Source: Parasponia andersonii
Taxonomy: Eukaryota > Streptophyta > Magnoliopsida > Rosales > Cannabaceae
DNA length: 64,000 nt
Assembly (NCBI GenBank): GCA_002914805.1
Contig: JXTB01000306.1
Location: 255,023-319,022, forward strand
Direction: 5' to 3'
Shown here one piece after another: positions 47,140 to 59,161 of this stretch (its first letter is position 1; each line of letters opens with the position of its first letter). A program made the position numbers and the translations under genes. The notes beneath the pieces are model-generated. The model saw only the letters and a list, made by a program, of their open reading frames with translations, was not told the origin of the DNA and made no database searches.

Positions 47140-47424
47140 TCTACATCGTTGCTATGTGGTTGCCTTATAACAGCTATGGGATATAGTTATACTGTTAATT
47201 AATATTTTAATTTATTCTATCTTCTTTAGTTTACTATCACAGTATCACTTTCCAAAGTTCCAAACATTGCCCTTGAGAAACAACTCACATGCAATGCTCG
47301 AGAAATTCCATCCGTAATTTAAGAGTTGATAAAAATTGGTATTAACAGTATATCTAATACAATGTTATTTCATTATACTAGTGCTATAAAGTAGCATATA
47401 GTAAAAAAAAAAAAAAAAAGTCTT

Positions 47425-47785
47425 TCTCTCCAATGCGATATTATTTATTGTACTGAATTGACATATAATATACTTGATCTCAAATATTGCGTCAAGTATA
47501 ACATAACGTTTAATTATAAAATATTAAAACCCACACCCTCTAATATTAATACTCTATTAATTATTTGTTTAATTTTCAGTATTCAATTGATACACTTCTT
47601 TTAATACTAAATTAATTATAAAATTAATTTTATTATTATTCCATAATATTTAAGATATCATTTTAAATAACATTGTGCATTGGAATAAAAATTCAAGTTT
47701 GGTGTTAATTTTACCATTTTGTTAATTTTGGTGTTAAATATAGCATTAGTAATAATATTTGCATTGGAGATGATCTAAGATTGTG
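47425..47785. mobile_element. MITE candidate
   Basis: 'ctctccaatgcgatattatt' on the left is matched by the inverted right end 'catctccaatgcaaatattatt'. 'Ctccaatgc' ends are frequent in plant MITEs. The interior is AT-rich with no coding. The target duplication was not identified. Confidence 0.45.
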
Positions 47786-48175
47786 CATGTTTTGAATATC
47801 TAGAAACTCAATTAATTTTTTTTTTTATCAATTGGTAAATAACCATAAATTTAAGGGGCAATCATGTCAATAACCCTTTAAAAAAATAAAAAATATAAAC
47901 CCCCTCAATAAATAAAATAAGATAAAAATAAAAAACATGTATGTCATTAGTTTAGCGCGTACTATGAACATATCACACATATTTTCTAACAACATAACTT
48001 TAAATAATATAGTCTTAATACGAAAATAAGTATCCATATTCCTTTATATTACTCCTAAAATTTTCAGAAACCGATTACATCTTATTATCTACATTTTTGG
48101 TCTTTTTGACAAGTCTCAAAAAGTGGAAAAAAAAAAAACTAAATGTTGATTCTATTTTTCAAGTTCAGAAAAGAA

Positions 48176-48290
48176 TTGCAAAAAAAAAAATCACTAAAGT
48201 TTGGATATTTTACAATTTTAATCATAAAATTTAGACTTTATAAAATGATACCTAAGGTTAAGAATTTGTGACTAAACTAACTTTTTATTT
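48176..48290. repeat. Single-arm relic of the 28948-type foldback MITE
   Basis: 'aagtttggatattttacaat', 'aaatttagactttataaaat' and 'gttaagaatttgtgac' parallel the arm of 28948-29313. Only one arm is recognisable, so it is a decayed copy. Confidence 0.5.
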
Positions 48291-48748
48291 GACGAATTCT
48301 AGTAAAGAAAAAACATTAATATTTTTCATCAAAATTAGATTTATTCTTATTATTTTCATTAATTTAGAGAGTATTATTGTCTTTTGATTGGTATAATAAT
48401 TCAAAAAGCCAATACATGTTACTAGTTTCTATAATTTCTTAATGTTAGAAAATTATTTTGTGAGTCCTAAATTGCGAAGTTAAAAATACGTATTTATAAT
48501 AATTTCGTGAGAGGAGGATATATCCACCCGAACATGTATTTTTTTTTCCACAATGTAAAAGAGAAAAAAAAAAAAAAAACAAATCATTTAAAAGAAGGAA
48601 AAGAAAAAGAAAAGAAAAAAAGAGAACCGTCTTGTTTAGCACGTGCCATGCACGTGTTTCAAGCCAAAATCTGCAGGACGGTTGGGTACGTGGGTATTGG
48701 GTTAGGGGTGAAGAGAGAGACTGAGAGAATTTTCCAAAAAAAAAAAAC

Positions 48749-48755
<7 letters not shown>

Positions 48756-48790
<35 letters not shown>
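48756..48790. repeat. (GA)n tract upstream of TOC34
   Basis: About 17 GA units on the sense strand, some 170 bp before the end of the noncoding first exon. It may lie in the promoter or 5' UTR. The frames at 48445-48879 (minus) and 48507-48794 (plus) are products of this simple sequence. Confidence 0.9.
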
Positions 48791-48793
<3 letters not shown>

Positions 48794-48859
48794 AGAGAGG
48801 GACAAAGTCGGCCTATCCGCCAAAAATCGAAGAAGGGGATAAGGCAGGCAGCCATTGTA

Positions 48860-49249
48860 CTGCTGTTCTTCCCAGACATATTCTCATCTTCTCACCTCCA
48901 AAATCACACAACTACTTCTCAAATTCCCTCTTATTCTCCACACACACCACTCTTTTCAGGTAGTACTAACTTTTTTTTTCCCCCCCCTTTTTACTTCTCA
49001 ATTTTATTATCATTATAATTAGGGTTCTAGGTCTATATATCTCCTAAATTTTCTTCTTCTTTCTTAGAATTTCTCTACGTTTTTCTCTAAAAATTCTTAG
49101 TTATGGATTCCTCATTGGTTATAGTGAAATTTTGAATGAATTATGGATTGGTGGGTATCATTTTGCTTAGGGTTTATCTTACTGGACCAAAATCTATGCC
49201 CAGAAATGTGGTTATTTATGTTTTTTTTTTTTTTTTTTTTTAATTACAG
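48860..49249 (+). promoter_or_regulatory. TOC34: TOC34 5' UTR with intron
   Basis: A C/T- and CA-rich leader ends at 48959 with 'tcttttcag' followed by the donor 'gtagta'. The intron 48960-49249 ends in a long T tract and 'taattacag'. The second leader exon runs from 49250 to the ATG at 49275. The upstream limit is not known. Introns in the leader are common in plant housekeeping genes. Confidence 0.7.
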
Positions 49250-49274
49250 GAGCTTCTTGGATTTAGACTGAGCC

Positions 49275-52031
49275 ATGGCTACCCCAATTGTCCGAGAATG
49301 GTCCGGGTTGAATACATTTGCACCAGCCACTCAGACCAAGTTGCTTGAATTGTTGGGAAAACTTAAGCTAAAGGTTCCTTTATTTTATTTATTTATTTAT
49401 TTTTGTATTCTTGATTTTAACTCCAAGGTCTCGTTTTCTAGACGGAATTTGGTTTGTTTCTTGTACTCAATTATGGGCCTACAGCTTGATAAATCTTAAA
49501 CTTATTTTGGTTATTAACATTTGTTCATGGATGCCCTTGTAGGATGTGAACACATTGACAATACTTGTGATGGGAAAAGGTGGAGTTGGAAAGTCGTCCA
49601 CCGTGAACTCGATTATAGGAGAAAGGGCAGTTTCTATTAGTCCTTTTCAGGTTGTTTTCTTGTTAAGTTTTTGGTATTGCTTATGTCATGGTTTGAAGGG
49701 TTTTCAGTGGCTTATGTCTTCCTCTTTACATAGCTTACGCGTGGTGTTTATTTATTTATTTATTTTTATTGGTAGTCTGAAGGTTTAAGACCAGTGATGG
49801 TGTCACGCTCAAGGGCAGGATTTACATTGAATGTTATTGATACGCCCGGGCTCATAGAAGGGGGATATATCAATGATATGGCACTTAATAATATAAAGAG
49901 GTTTTTTCTCGTTTGATATACTTGTGATTTTACAGTTACTGAATATGTTGCTTGACTTGTGATATTGGTCAGTATAGTTCCTTTCGAGTTTTATCTTCAT
50001 GTTTTCTGGGTCTTCCCCCCTTTTGCACTTTTTAGTTTGTTAATGAATTATTTTCTTGGGGGTTGCATTGCTGATCTGATCTTTACTTGAACAGCTTCCT
50101 TCTAAACAAGACAATAGATGTTCTACTCTATGTGGATCGATTAGATGCATATAGGGTTGATAACTTGGACAGGGAGGTTGTCAAAGCCATAACAGATAGT
50201 TTTGGAAAAGCAATCTGGAACAGGGCTTTGGTTGTACTTACACATGCCCAGCTTTCACCACCAGATGGTTTGGCCTATGATGAGTTCTTCTCTAAAAGAT
50301 CAGACGCTCTTTTAAAAGCACTTCGTCTTGGTGCTGGGCTAAAGAAACATGATGTGCAGGTATACAGTCTCTCCCTCTCTTCTAGTATAATCTGACGTTC
50401 AATATGCATAAAAAGATACTGACTTTAATTATTTTGCTGAATGCTGGAAGTAAAGCTTGCAACATGATAGTGGATTGAAATAATGTTTGACGTAGGAGCT
50501 GTGCTAGCACCAGCTCTTTAATCATTTTTATATCCTGATTTACATCTTTATATAGAGAGTAATTATCATTAACAAATGGAGAAGTACATAAATCTATTGA
50601 GATTTTATTGCCGAAAAATATATATGTATGCGTGTAATGTAGATATACATATATCTATTGAGATTGTATGCCAGAAAAATATATGTTTGTGTAGGCATAC
50701 AGGGACACAAGATTTAATTTTTTTCAGCCGAAATATCTTGGTCTCTTTGTGCTTTTTGTGCATGACCTAGTGGAAGGTCTCCCTAAAAGAGCAAGAAGCT
50801 TAACCTCTTTTCTTTTTTTCAACCAAAATATCTTGGTCTCGTTGAGCTCTCTGTGCATGATTTGAGTGGTTGGAGAGGTTGTTTAGAAAATGGTCTTCCT
50901 AAAAGAGCAAGAAGTTTAACATCTGTGTCTCTCTATGCTGTAGTATCTTTGCTTGAACCTTGTAGCATTAGTACTTATTGAATGAATAAACACTATGTGT
51001 TAATGTCAGTTCAGTTGATTGAATTAAGGTCCAACTAAGTTTTGTTGGGTTATCTTTTTTATTTAAAAACTAATGACGTATCATTAAAGTTAAAAACAAG
51101 CCCTTGATCTGCAAGGTTTCTTTGAATCAGTTTTGAATTACATTGGTATTTTGATGCGTTTTCTGTAATTTTCAAGTTGTTCTCTTTTTTTATAAAGAAA
51201 TTGAATATTTTAACACGCATGTACAAACATCAAAGTAGAAAGAGTGCGCTGAGCAGGTATTGATTTTCATGCTTGCAACTCTTGCTAGCTAGTGGGAAGT
51301 GATTGGGCCTTAAAGCATTTCTGTTTCTTGTATTCTTCCCTGTCTATATTGATGTGGCCGATTGTTCATATGCTTTTCTTATACTTTTCCTATTCTTCTA
51401 TTGTTATTATTGTGGTTTCTTCTATTATTGCAAAGCCTTTTATTTGTTGTCTCTTAAAATTTCCTTCTCTTCTCTTAGGGTCTGGCGATTCCGGTGGTTT
51501 TGGTTGAGAATAGTGGGAGGTGTAATAAGGATGAGAATGATGAAAAGGTTAGTCATCTTCTCTATCCTATGCTTCTTGTTGACCCCTTGAGCGAAACAGT
51601 GAATCTTTGGTTAATCTTCATCATTTTTATGTCATTGAAATAACAGATTCTTCCGACTGGCACTGCTTGGATTCCTCATTTAGTTGACGTAATCACTCAG
51701 GTGGTGTTGAGTGGAAGCAAGTCTATTTTTGTAGATAAGAAATTGATTGAAGGGCCAAACCCCAATAATAGGTTTAAGTCCTTGATTCCTCTGGTTTTAG
51801 CTTTACAGGTAAGCCAACTTTTTGACTCTCTCAAGGAGAAATCCACTAAGTTTTAATCTTGCGGTGCCTTCTTTTTTTTTTTTGGCCGAATCAATGAATG
51901 GTTTCTCTGTGTCTTGTTTGCAGTACTTCTTTGCCATTAAACCAATTGAATGGGCAATCAAGAGTGATATTGCAAAGGAGAGTAGACCATCATGGGAGAC
52001 GCGGGATAGCTTGGCCAGTCGCAAGTTCTGA
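49275..52031 (+). CDS. TOC34: TOC34-family preprotein receptor GTPase of the chloroplast outer envelope
   Basis: Seven coding exons: 49275-49373, 49543-49650, 49776-49900, 50095-50359, 51479-51547, 51647-51808 and 51924-52031. All junctions are GT-AG and the frame closes at 311 residues, as in the family (about 300-313). The protein recognises preprotein transit peptides and works with TOC159 and the TOC75 channel. Visible motifs: N-terminal VREWSG and QTKLLELLGKLK, P-loop GKGGVGKSS (44-52), DTPG (91-94), THAQ (160-163), and YRVD with R131, which by position fits the dimer-contact arginine of Arabidopsis Toc33 (R130). A hydrophobic C-terminal segment (about 267-282, IPLVLALQYFFAI) is the tail anchor. 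The start is supported by ATG context and alignment of the N-terminus. Lys-rich residues after the anchor face the intermembrane side. Splice sites and motifs are intact; it looks functional. Confidence 0.97.
50360..51478 (+). other. TOC34 intron 4 with internal duplication
   Basis: The longest intron of the gene (1119 bp). It contains two related blocks, about 50726-50803 and 50820-50925, sharing 'aaatatcttggtctc', 'tgtgcatga' and 'cctaaaagagcaagaag'. No exon-like coding is seen inside; the frames at 51292-51507 and 51303-51590 overlap exon 5 out of frame. Confidence 0.75.
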
Positions 52032-52300
52032 TTTGGCTGTGGTCTAGTTGTCTAGTTCTGTCATGGATATATCTCAAGGCAGTTTTTTTGTTAGTTGTCC
52101 TTTTCCTTGTTTCCGGTACCTTGTGATTAATAGTTGCTGTAATATTCTGCAGTAGCAATGATTTGCGGCAGTGGATTGTTTTAGTTTTTAGAGAGAAGTG
52201 GATTTTGGTACTTTGGCTTATGCTCTTTGGAGTTATTTGATTTCACTATCAATATGAGTATTTCTTCTTATGAACAATTGTTTCAACTTTCAAGACTGAC
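52032..52300 (+). other. TOC34 3' UTR and downstream
   Basis: Non-coding AT-rich sequence after the stop at 52031. The extent of the UTR is not defined, and no single polyadenylation signal stands out. Confidence 0.4.
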
Positions 52301-54795
52301 TGCTGGCTCTTTTAAGTACTTTTACTAGGCACAACTCTGCTTTTTGGTGGTTGTTAATTTGTTCTGGCAGAAAATGGCTCCATGTTTACCGAGTGAGCGT
52401 GGGCTTTAATTTCATTTTCTTGCAAATACTTTTTCGAGTAATATGACTTCACCTATGATGTGGCAACTTTGGATGTCACATTTTCTAAAATTGATTTTGG
52501 TTTCATTGTTTTTTAAGTGTTACTAGAAAATTAGCTTTAATATGATAAAAAATTTCACCCAGTAGAGGGCTTAACTTCCAAAGGTAGTGTAGCCTTCCGC
52601 TGCAATTAATTGCAATCACGGTATAACACTTCTCTCTGTACTCTGTTAGCAAAGCTTGAATTGAAATAATTTTTAGTTCTAATCTGCCATATTCCGTATT
52701 AACGAAAATTTAAAAGGAATACAACGTGTAGAAAATTTATTGTGAAGAAACAAAAACGAACTCGCATAAGAACTCACAATGTCTCCCTTCACAATGTCAT
52801 ACCAGTGATACTGTGTTAGAGGCCAAGTAAAGAAAAAAGAAACAAGAGATAAGGAAAAGAAAAAAGAGCGAGTAATTACTTTGTCGGTCCTTATTATTTA
52901 TTTATTTATTTTAAAGAAATCTTATTTGGTCCTTAGATTTTATAATTTTTAATTTTGATCCTTAAGTTATTGACATATTTATCTGTTGGTCGTTGACACA
53001 TGTTCTGTTAATTTCTAAATTTACAACTACTAACCACAAAAAGAACAGGAAAACTACCAAATTGTCTCTTTGGATTTAGATGAAATACGCAATTTAACCC
53101 TTCGATTTTGATAAATAATAGAAGTATTCTATTCAATTACAAATTGACCAATTCTATCTTTTCATATAATTTGGTCAATATTAAGTGGCCAATATACCTT
53201 ACCCAAGCATTATTAGTTAACTAAAAAGGGAATTTTTTTTTTCAATAAAATTTGTACAAGACTTTTCTTCATAAATACTTTTGTTTATTTTTTCCACCTT
53301 AACCCTCCACCATTTTTTTTCCCCGTTGGTAGTTGTTTGGTTAGAAATTTAGGTAAGGGCAACTTTATTTTTACCCTTGTTGAGTTCGACTAAATTAAAT
53401 GAAAATTTGACCTTTTTTTTTTTTTCCCCCAATTCGCTAATCCAATAGGATAGTTTTGTAATTTTAGAATGCATGAGTGATAAAATCGTGCATCTTACCT
53501 ACATGGCGATATTTTTGAAACCTTGTTTGTTAAAAAATAATCAACAAGTTTCTTTTTTTTTTTTGAATGAAATTCCTCGAGGGGTTATATTAATAATCGG
53601 TTTCATCAATTACAATAAGTATGTATAAAGGGTCACGAAAATCCTACCTAAGAGAAAAAAAAAATAACTACATACAAACCCACGACTGAAAGTGTGAGAC
53701 AATACTAGTGATGTGTGTGGGTTCAGTCTAGCAAAAAGGAGACAAAACAAATTCCATTACCTCTAGAGACAAACAAATCTTTTTATAGTGTTCATCAATA
53801 AATGTTATCTCTACACGACATCCATCAGTAAACAACAATCTCCTTACGGCATCCATAAGTAAATGCCACCTACATCGCGATGTCTATCACTAAAATGCCA
53901 CTCTCATCACGGCGTCTATCAATAAACGCAATCTTCTTCACAACAACCATTAATGAACGTCACACAAATTCTTTTAAATCTGGCTCTCAAATACGTAGAT
54001 CTAGAGGAAACACAACATAGAATAAGAAAAACTATATATTTAAAGCTGGGTGTACATTGAAAATAGAAAGAAAAAAACAAAAAAAAACCCCAAAATGCCA
54101 TAAATCTAGATTTGGGTATACAAAAAATACCATAGATTTAGATCTAAATGGACAAATACCTTCACAATGGAAGAAAAATATAGAAAATAAAATACAAAAT
54201 AAAATAAAAATTGAAAAAGAGAAAGTCCATATCGGGGAGAGGGAAGAGCTTATTCTAGGTATGAACAACATCCGCTAATAGAGAAGGAGGAGGAGCGTTG
54301 GGCTGGTTAATATCCTACCAAAAAAATCAAGAGAGAAGGGAGAAATGAGAGAAGCCTACATACATACTTCCTTTATAATATGCATATAGTCACGTACATA
54401 TTAGTATCAATATAACAGGCGTTAGGCACGTACAGTGAATAAATTTTACTGATATTTAAATAAAAGAGATGATGATAGAAAAATACACTAACTTTTGGAA
54501 ATTTTTAATTATTAGAAGAGGGATAAACGATCTTCTTATTGTTCAAACCACTCAATTTGTCAAGAGATGGTAGATATATGTACGAACCTTAAATATTGTG
54601 CAAAATTCAAAATTTAGGTTAGTTTTTGCAGAAAAAATACAAAATAATGGTAATTTTGTATCATTATCTCTTTATAGAATTTTAGTTAGGATAATGCTTC
54701 TCATCTCACCTATTATCTCACATTTTTAATACTACTTATGTGACAAGTGATTTGTTAATATTCAAAAAGCATAATAGTGTTATAGTAAATAAAAT

Positions 54796-54828
<33 letters not shown>

Positions 54829-54967
54829 CTTACCTATATTTAACTAATAAAAGGGGAAATTTGATTTTATGTGATGAAATTTCAAAAATTTGAGATATTG
54901 TAGATGATTTACCTCTTTTTGAAAAATCTCAAATTTATTTAGAAAAATACTATTGTCAAAGGTTCAT
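52301..54967. other. Intergenic region
   Basis: No gene is recognised. 52870-53170 has 'ttggtccttagattttataa' and 'gatccttaagtt' words like those in MULE-type MITEs. There are T-rich runs near 53225, 53410 and 53550, a tandem repeat at 53785-53965, and an (AT)n tract at about 54800-54828. The frames at 53919-54271 (minus) and 54057-54278 (plus) are low-complexity. Confidence 0.5.
53785..53965. repeat. Degenerate tandem repeat of about 30-34 bp, six units
   Basis: Units resemble 'ggcatccatcagtaaatgcc' plus 'atctcctcac': visible starts are 'gttcatcaataaatg', 'catccatcagtaaac', 'catccataagtaaatg', 'tgtctatcactaaaatg', 'cgtctatcaataaacg' and 'aaccattaatgaacg'. They are diverged, so the array is old. 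Confidence 0.75.
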
Positions 54968-55402
54968 TTAAAACTTTCACCTTTTACCACTTAGAGATTA
55001 CTTGAGATAGCCTATAACCAATTAGGTTATCTCTTCTAAACTTAAAATTTTCAAAGATACTCCAAGTAACCTATAATTAGTCAGGTTACTTAAGGTAACA
55101 AATCCCAGATTTTTCAAAGAAAAACAAAATAGGCAGGGTGGTTCGAGTTATCAGGCTGTGGTGATTGAAGGATTATGGACAATTTACGAGAGATATCCAT
55201 TAATTGACACATGTGAGGCCATCACCTATAGTTAGAGGGGTACACCACTCTATAACTCTATAATCTATTTTTCTTCAGTAAAAATAAAAAATAAAAAAAA
55301 GATATGTCATGCAGGTTTTCCCAATTTGTTTATGACATTGTGCATTTATTTCTCCATGAACTCCTTAGAAAAATCGCTAAGATATTTTTTGCAACCTACC
55401 AA
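54968..55402. repeat. Dispersed repeat R, copy 1 (partner 58722-59142)
   Basis: Ordered matches with the partner, same orientation: 'taccacttagagattactt', 'aaattttcaaagatactc', 'gtgattgaagg', 'gaggccatca', 'tacaccactctataac' and 'gctaagatattttttgcaac'. Differences are scattered. The two copies lie on either side of the bystin pseudogene. The frame 58878-59096 belongs to the partner copy and is not a gene. Confidence 0.88.
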
Positions 55403-55899
55403 CATATCTAAAAAGATATGTCTACGCAATTAAATAAAGCATAAACTGATAATAATAATAATAATAATAAACACGTGGAAAAATAATAAAATAATACTAA
55501 AAATTTAAGGATCATAATAATCAAAAACATAAATATAAACCAAATAAAATGTAAAAATACATGATATAAAAATCATATTATTCTTTTAGTTTATTATAAA
55601 TTAATTTACTTTCAGATGATGAGACTTATTATAATTAGTTAATAAATTACATGTCAGACACCATATGCCTCATAGTAATTTCCAGTGTTTATTATTTTTT
55701 AACATCTTGTAAATGAAAATTAAAATAAAAAATCCAAAACTCTATAAATAAAAATAAAAATCCAGGCCAAAGCCTCTTTCTTTGCATCGTCCACTCTCGC
55801 CTGTCGTCACCATCAACCATTGTCAGTTCCGTGAAGCCGAGCACTCTGCCGTCAAGTTCGTTGTCCACAAGGCCTTCTAACTTTATTTCGTCAAAATCA

Positions 55900-58364
55900 A
55901 TGGCAAAGAAGACAAAGAGGCATCAAAATCCAAAGCCTTTCCTTGCTAAAGACAATGAAGACTCAGTATTTTCGAAGAAGCGAACCAAAGCAAGAGAGGG
56001 ATGAAAACATTATCAGATGAAAGAGAAGCTTCTCTATCCTAGTATGAGCTCTAAGATTCCCAGAGAGGCTCTAGATCAGCAGAGGCCGTTTGAGGACGAA
56101 GAAGTCCATGACCAAAACCCAAATACTTCCTTATTAACTGTAATCCTAGACTCGCCTCAGGATAAAGTCAATGACGATGATACTGATCTTGTCTATAGAT
56201 TTGATGAAATTCAGAGCCATTATGGCAATTATTAAGTGAGTTGTTCTTTGAAGGCTTTGATTTTGTTTTGATGGTGTTTGGAGATGTGCTTGCATGGATT
56301 AATTTTGTCCAATTTTCTAAATAAAGTTTGGGACGTTACAGAGAAAATATGAAAAATTACGGACAATGATTTAACTATTGAAGGACATATTTACTAATCT
56401 GTAATAAATAATGAAAGGAAAATTTTTCCCTTTGTTGTGTTTACATACTCCGTGACAATGAGAGTTTTTTTTTTACATACTAATTAGTTATATATGAAAG
56501 GAATCCTAATCTTCCCCGCTCGTTTCTTCTTATTCCCTTTCATTCCTTTTTTCCACCTTAAATATGGCTTAAATTAGTATGTTAGTCTATGGTTATAATG
56601 GAAACATCACAAAAAGTGATCTCGTACCCACTCTGGCAACTAGTCACGAATATTTTAAGCTAACCCTTCATAGGTTGTCTGTCTTATTATTATGAGTAAG
56701 TGAGTCCTTTAATCCATTTTAGGTAAACTTTCACTTGGGAAAGACTAATAGTTATGTTCTTGACCTATTTTTCCTTAAAAAGACTACTGATGATACATTA
56801 TATAAAACTTTCAATGAGTGGGCGATGGTTTATTTGATTGTTTATTTCAGATAGCTTCTTCTTTGAATTGTTATAGGAAGTTTATGTAGAGGATGAGAAA
56901 TTACTTGAGGCATTCTTGTCTAAAGATGCAGTTCTACAACGAACTCTTGCTGACATTATTGTTGCAAAGATTAAAGAGAAAGATGCAAATATCTCTTTAG
57001 GTTGAATCATCTTCTTTGAAAGCTAAATCTATATTCCTTATCATAATATCATTGCATTCAAAGTTATTGTTAAATTTGTTATGCGTAACTTGTACTTTTC
57101 CATTGATTTTCTGTTTTCCTACTGTAGAAGTACGACCTATTCCTAAGTTAGATACCTCTGTCATTGACTTATACAAGGAGTATGGCTATCTATTTACTCT
57201 TGATTTTGTCTTTAGAAATTTTCTTGTTCAAATTATTACAGAGTAATATTGGTGTAGTTTTTCAAGATATGAAAACTTTTGATATGTGGAACTGCAAGTG
57301 ATTTTGTGTCATACAGTTATTGAGGGTGTGTGAAAACATGTTATGTAGAGTTGGCAAGCTTCTTAGCAAATATATGTTGGAATAAAGTCCTATAAAATAG
57401 TTTATTATTTAGACATTATAAACAATATATATTGGAGTATTTAGTATCTATTTGTTATTAATAAATTCTATGTTATCAATTTCTATTTCATTTATGTCCC
57501 ATTGATATACATATGATGTGTATGTTTATCTTACGCAAACATCTAAAAGATTCCAAGACATGAAATGAATAATAAAGAATTATTCGTATGATGAGTTCAT
57601 ATGTGGGAAACATTATATTCTTTATTTCATTATGTCTAAATTAAATTGTTCGCATTCTGCATATTGAAGATGAAATACTTTACTATGTCATAGAATATAG
57701 TATTGTCTATTTAATTAATGAAGTCTCTACCAAACAGCCTCCCTATATCAAATCTATTCACTAACTCCCATTCCTCTCATTCTTTCCACCTCTCTCTTCT
57801 ACCAAAAGCACACTTGGAGTACATTCTACCTATCACATGTACGAAGTATGAGTTTGTGAGTGGTAGATTTATTTCCCTCTTATATAGTTGGGTGCAATTC
57901 CTTGTAGGTACAAGAATGAACTACAAAAATTGGACAAAGATAACCCGAGAATAATTATTGAAAATCAAAAGCATAAACTAATGAGAACATTTATCTTAAG
58001 AAGTTTCAATTTTAATATTTCTCCACTTAACTAAGAGCAATATATAATTTCACTTGTCTTATTGAATGTAGGTTACTCCAGAAATGAGCAAGGAGCTAAA
58101 TAATAGCGGCAATAAAGGTGAGAAGGAGGATGACCTTATGCTAACTGATATCCTTTATCTCATCGGTATAAATGGAATATATTACTCTTAATTGTATTGG
58201 ATTCTATATAATGGTTGAATAATTTAGTTGTCCCATAGATTCAATGATGTGGCAATTTGTTTTTTTTCCTTAACCACATATTACCTTCTCTTATTTTTGA
58301 GATCAATAAGACCATCGAAGAAGATAAATTTTATATTCCAGACGTACCTATGGAAGAAGACTGA
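55900..58364 (+). pseudogene. Bystin (ENP1-like) pseudogene, core deleted
   Basis: Bystin is a nuclear and nucleolar factor in small ribosomal subunit processing. Exon 1 (55900-56235) starts MAKKTKRHQNPKPF and reads to SHYGNY but has TGA at codon 35 (56002-56004). Exon 2 (56877-57000) gives DEKLLEAFLSKDAVLQRTLA and KIKEKDANIS between valid splice sites. Exon 3 (57128 on) gives EVRPIPKLDTSVIDLYKEYG, then similarity ends near 57190. The C-terminus reappears at 58072 (VTPEMSKELNNS, GEKEDDLM) and 58302-58364 (INKTIEEDKFYIPDVPMEED, TGA). The middle, roughly residues 140-390 of a protein of about 450 and most of the bystin domain, is missing. Retained introns show a DNA-level copy, not a processed one. 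The intervening 57370-57700 looks like LTR sequence ('tgttggaataaagtcctat'). Confidence 0.92.
57370..57960 (+). repeat. Possible LTR fragment inside the bystin pseudogene
   Basis: 'tgttggaataaagtcctata' at about 57374 begins an AT-rich stretch of copia-LTR texture, with a TATA-like 'cttatatagttggg' near 57879. It lies where the bystin core is missing, so insertion with deletion is one explanation. No partner LTR was found. The frame at 57718-57954 lies here and has no domain. Confidence 0.35.
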
Positions 58365-58507
58365 TTGATTACTTGGTATGCTATGTTCTTATGGAGTAAT
58401 TCTAATTTTTTTGAACTCAAATAATTTTTTCTTATAGACTTACTTTTTTGTTCTTTTCATGGTTCATATAGTTCTCGTAATAAAGAAAATTGAGTCAAAA
58501 TTAATTC

Positions 58508-58668
58508 TCACATGAGTAGTCACTTATATGGATTTGGACCCTTTTTATTCGAATCAAAATTGCAGACCTAGTTAATGGTGGTGATAGAAGTTGTCTAAGA
58601 TAGTATAGTTGTTTTCCTTAGTAAATTTTGGATATGAAGCATTTGTGGAGCTGTGTGGATCTAGTTAT
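58508..58668. repeat. Direct repeat S, copy 1 (partner 59162-59320)
   Basis: 'ttctcacatgagtagtcac', 'attgcagacctagttaat' and 'tagtatagttgttttcctta' recur in order in 59162-59320. The position just after the bystin stop suggests that S is derived from its 3' flank. Confidence 0.85.
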
Positions 58669-58721
58669 ATATACATATATATATATGTATATTGTTTATT
58701 TTTTCCCTAATTGTTAAAAAT

Positions 58722-59142
58722 TTCTATTTTTTACCACTTAGAGATTACTTAACCTAGTTGATATCTAGTCGGGTTAGCTCTTCTAAATTTAAAATTTTCA
58801 AAGATACTCTAGGTAACTAGGTTACTTAAGGTAATAAATCCTAGATTTTTTAAAGAAAAAAAAAAGAAATAAATAGGGTGATTCGAGTTGTCATCAATGT
58901 AGTGATTGAAGGTTTATGTGCAATCCACTTTGAAAAAGATCTATTAACTGATGCAGATGAGGCCATCATCTATGTTTATAGGAGTACACTACTCTATAAC
59001 CTGTTTTTCTTTAGTAAAAAAAAAAAAAAAAGAAAAGAAGATATGTTATTGGAGTTTTTTCAATTTGTTGTCAACTTTGTGTATGTATTTTTCTAAGAAC
59101 TCCTTAGGAAAATAGCTAAGATATTTTTTGCAACACACCACT
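58722..59142. repeat. Dispersed repeat R, copy 2
   Basis: Partner of 54968-55402. It lies between the two S copies, giving the order S-R-S. No inverted ends were recognised, so the nature of R is open. Confidence 0.88.
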
Positions 59143-59161
59143 GATAACACATGTTATTTCT

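Larger units (their letters stand above)
43456..47424. other. Intergenic region with LTR- and hAT-like debris
   Basis: No gene is recognised. Three imperfect blocks at about 44860-45005 share 'actcaagggta' or 'gctcaaaggtt' followed by an 'aagccat'-like word, as in some Ty3 LTRs. At about 45840-46130 'cgtcgtgtcgagatac', 'tgtgtttgacctaacacg' and 'taacccattttgac' resemble the degenerate 'acacgac...aacccg' words of a hAT-like repeat common in dicots. An (AAT)n tract is at 47091-47137. The frames at 45527-45739 and 46519-46716 lack domains. Confidence 0.4.

Noticed and set aside
48445..48879. 144-codon minus and 95-codon plus frames upstream of TOC34
   Set aside because: Produced by the GA/CT tract and A-runs; low-complexity translation.
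51292..51590. Frames of 71 and 95 codons in TOC34 intron 4 and exon 5
   Set aside because: They overlap exon 5 (51479-51547) out of frame; the TOC34 frame is fixed by splice phase and motifs.
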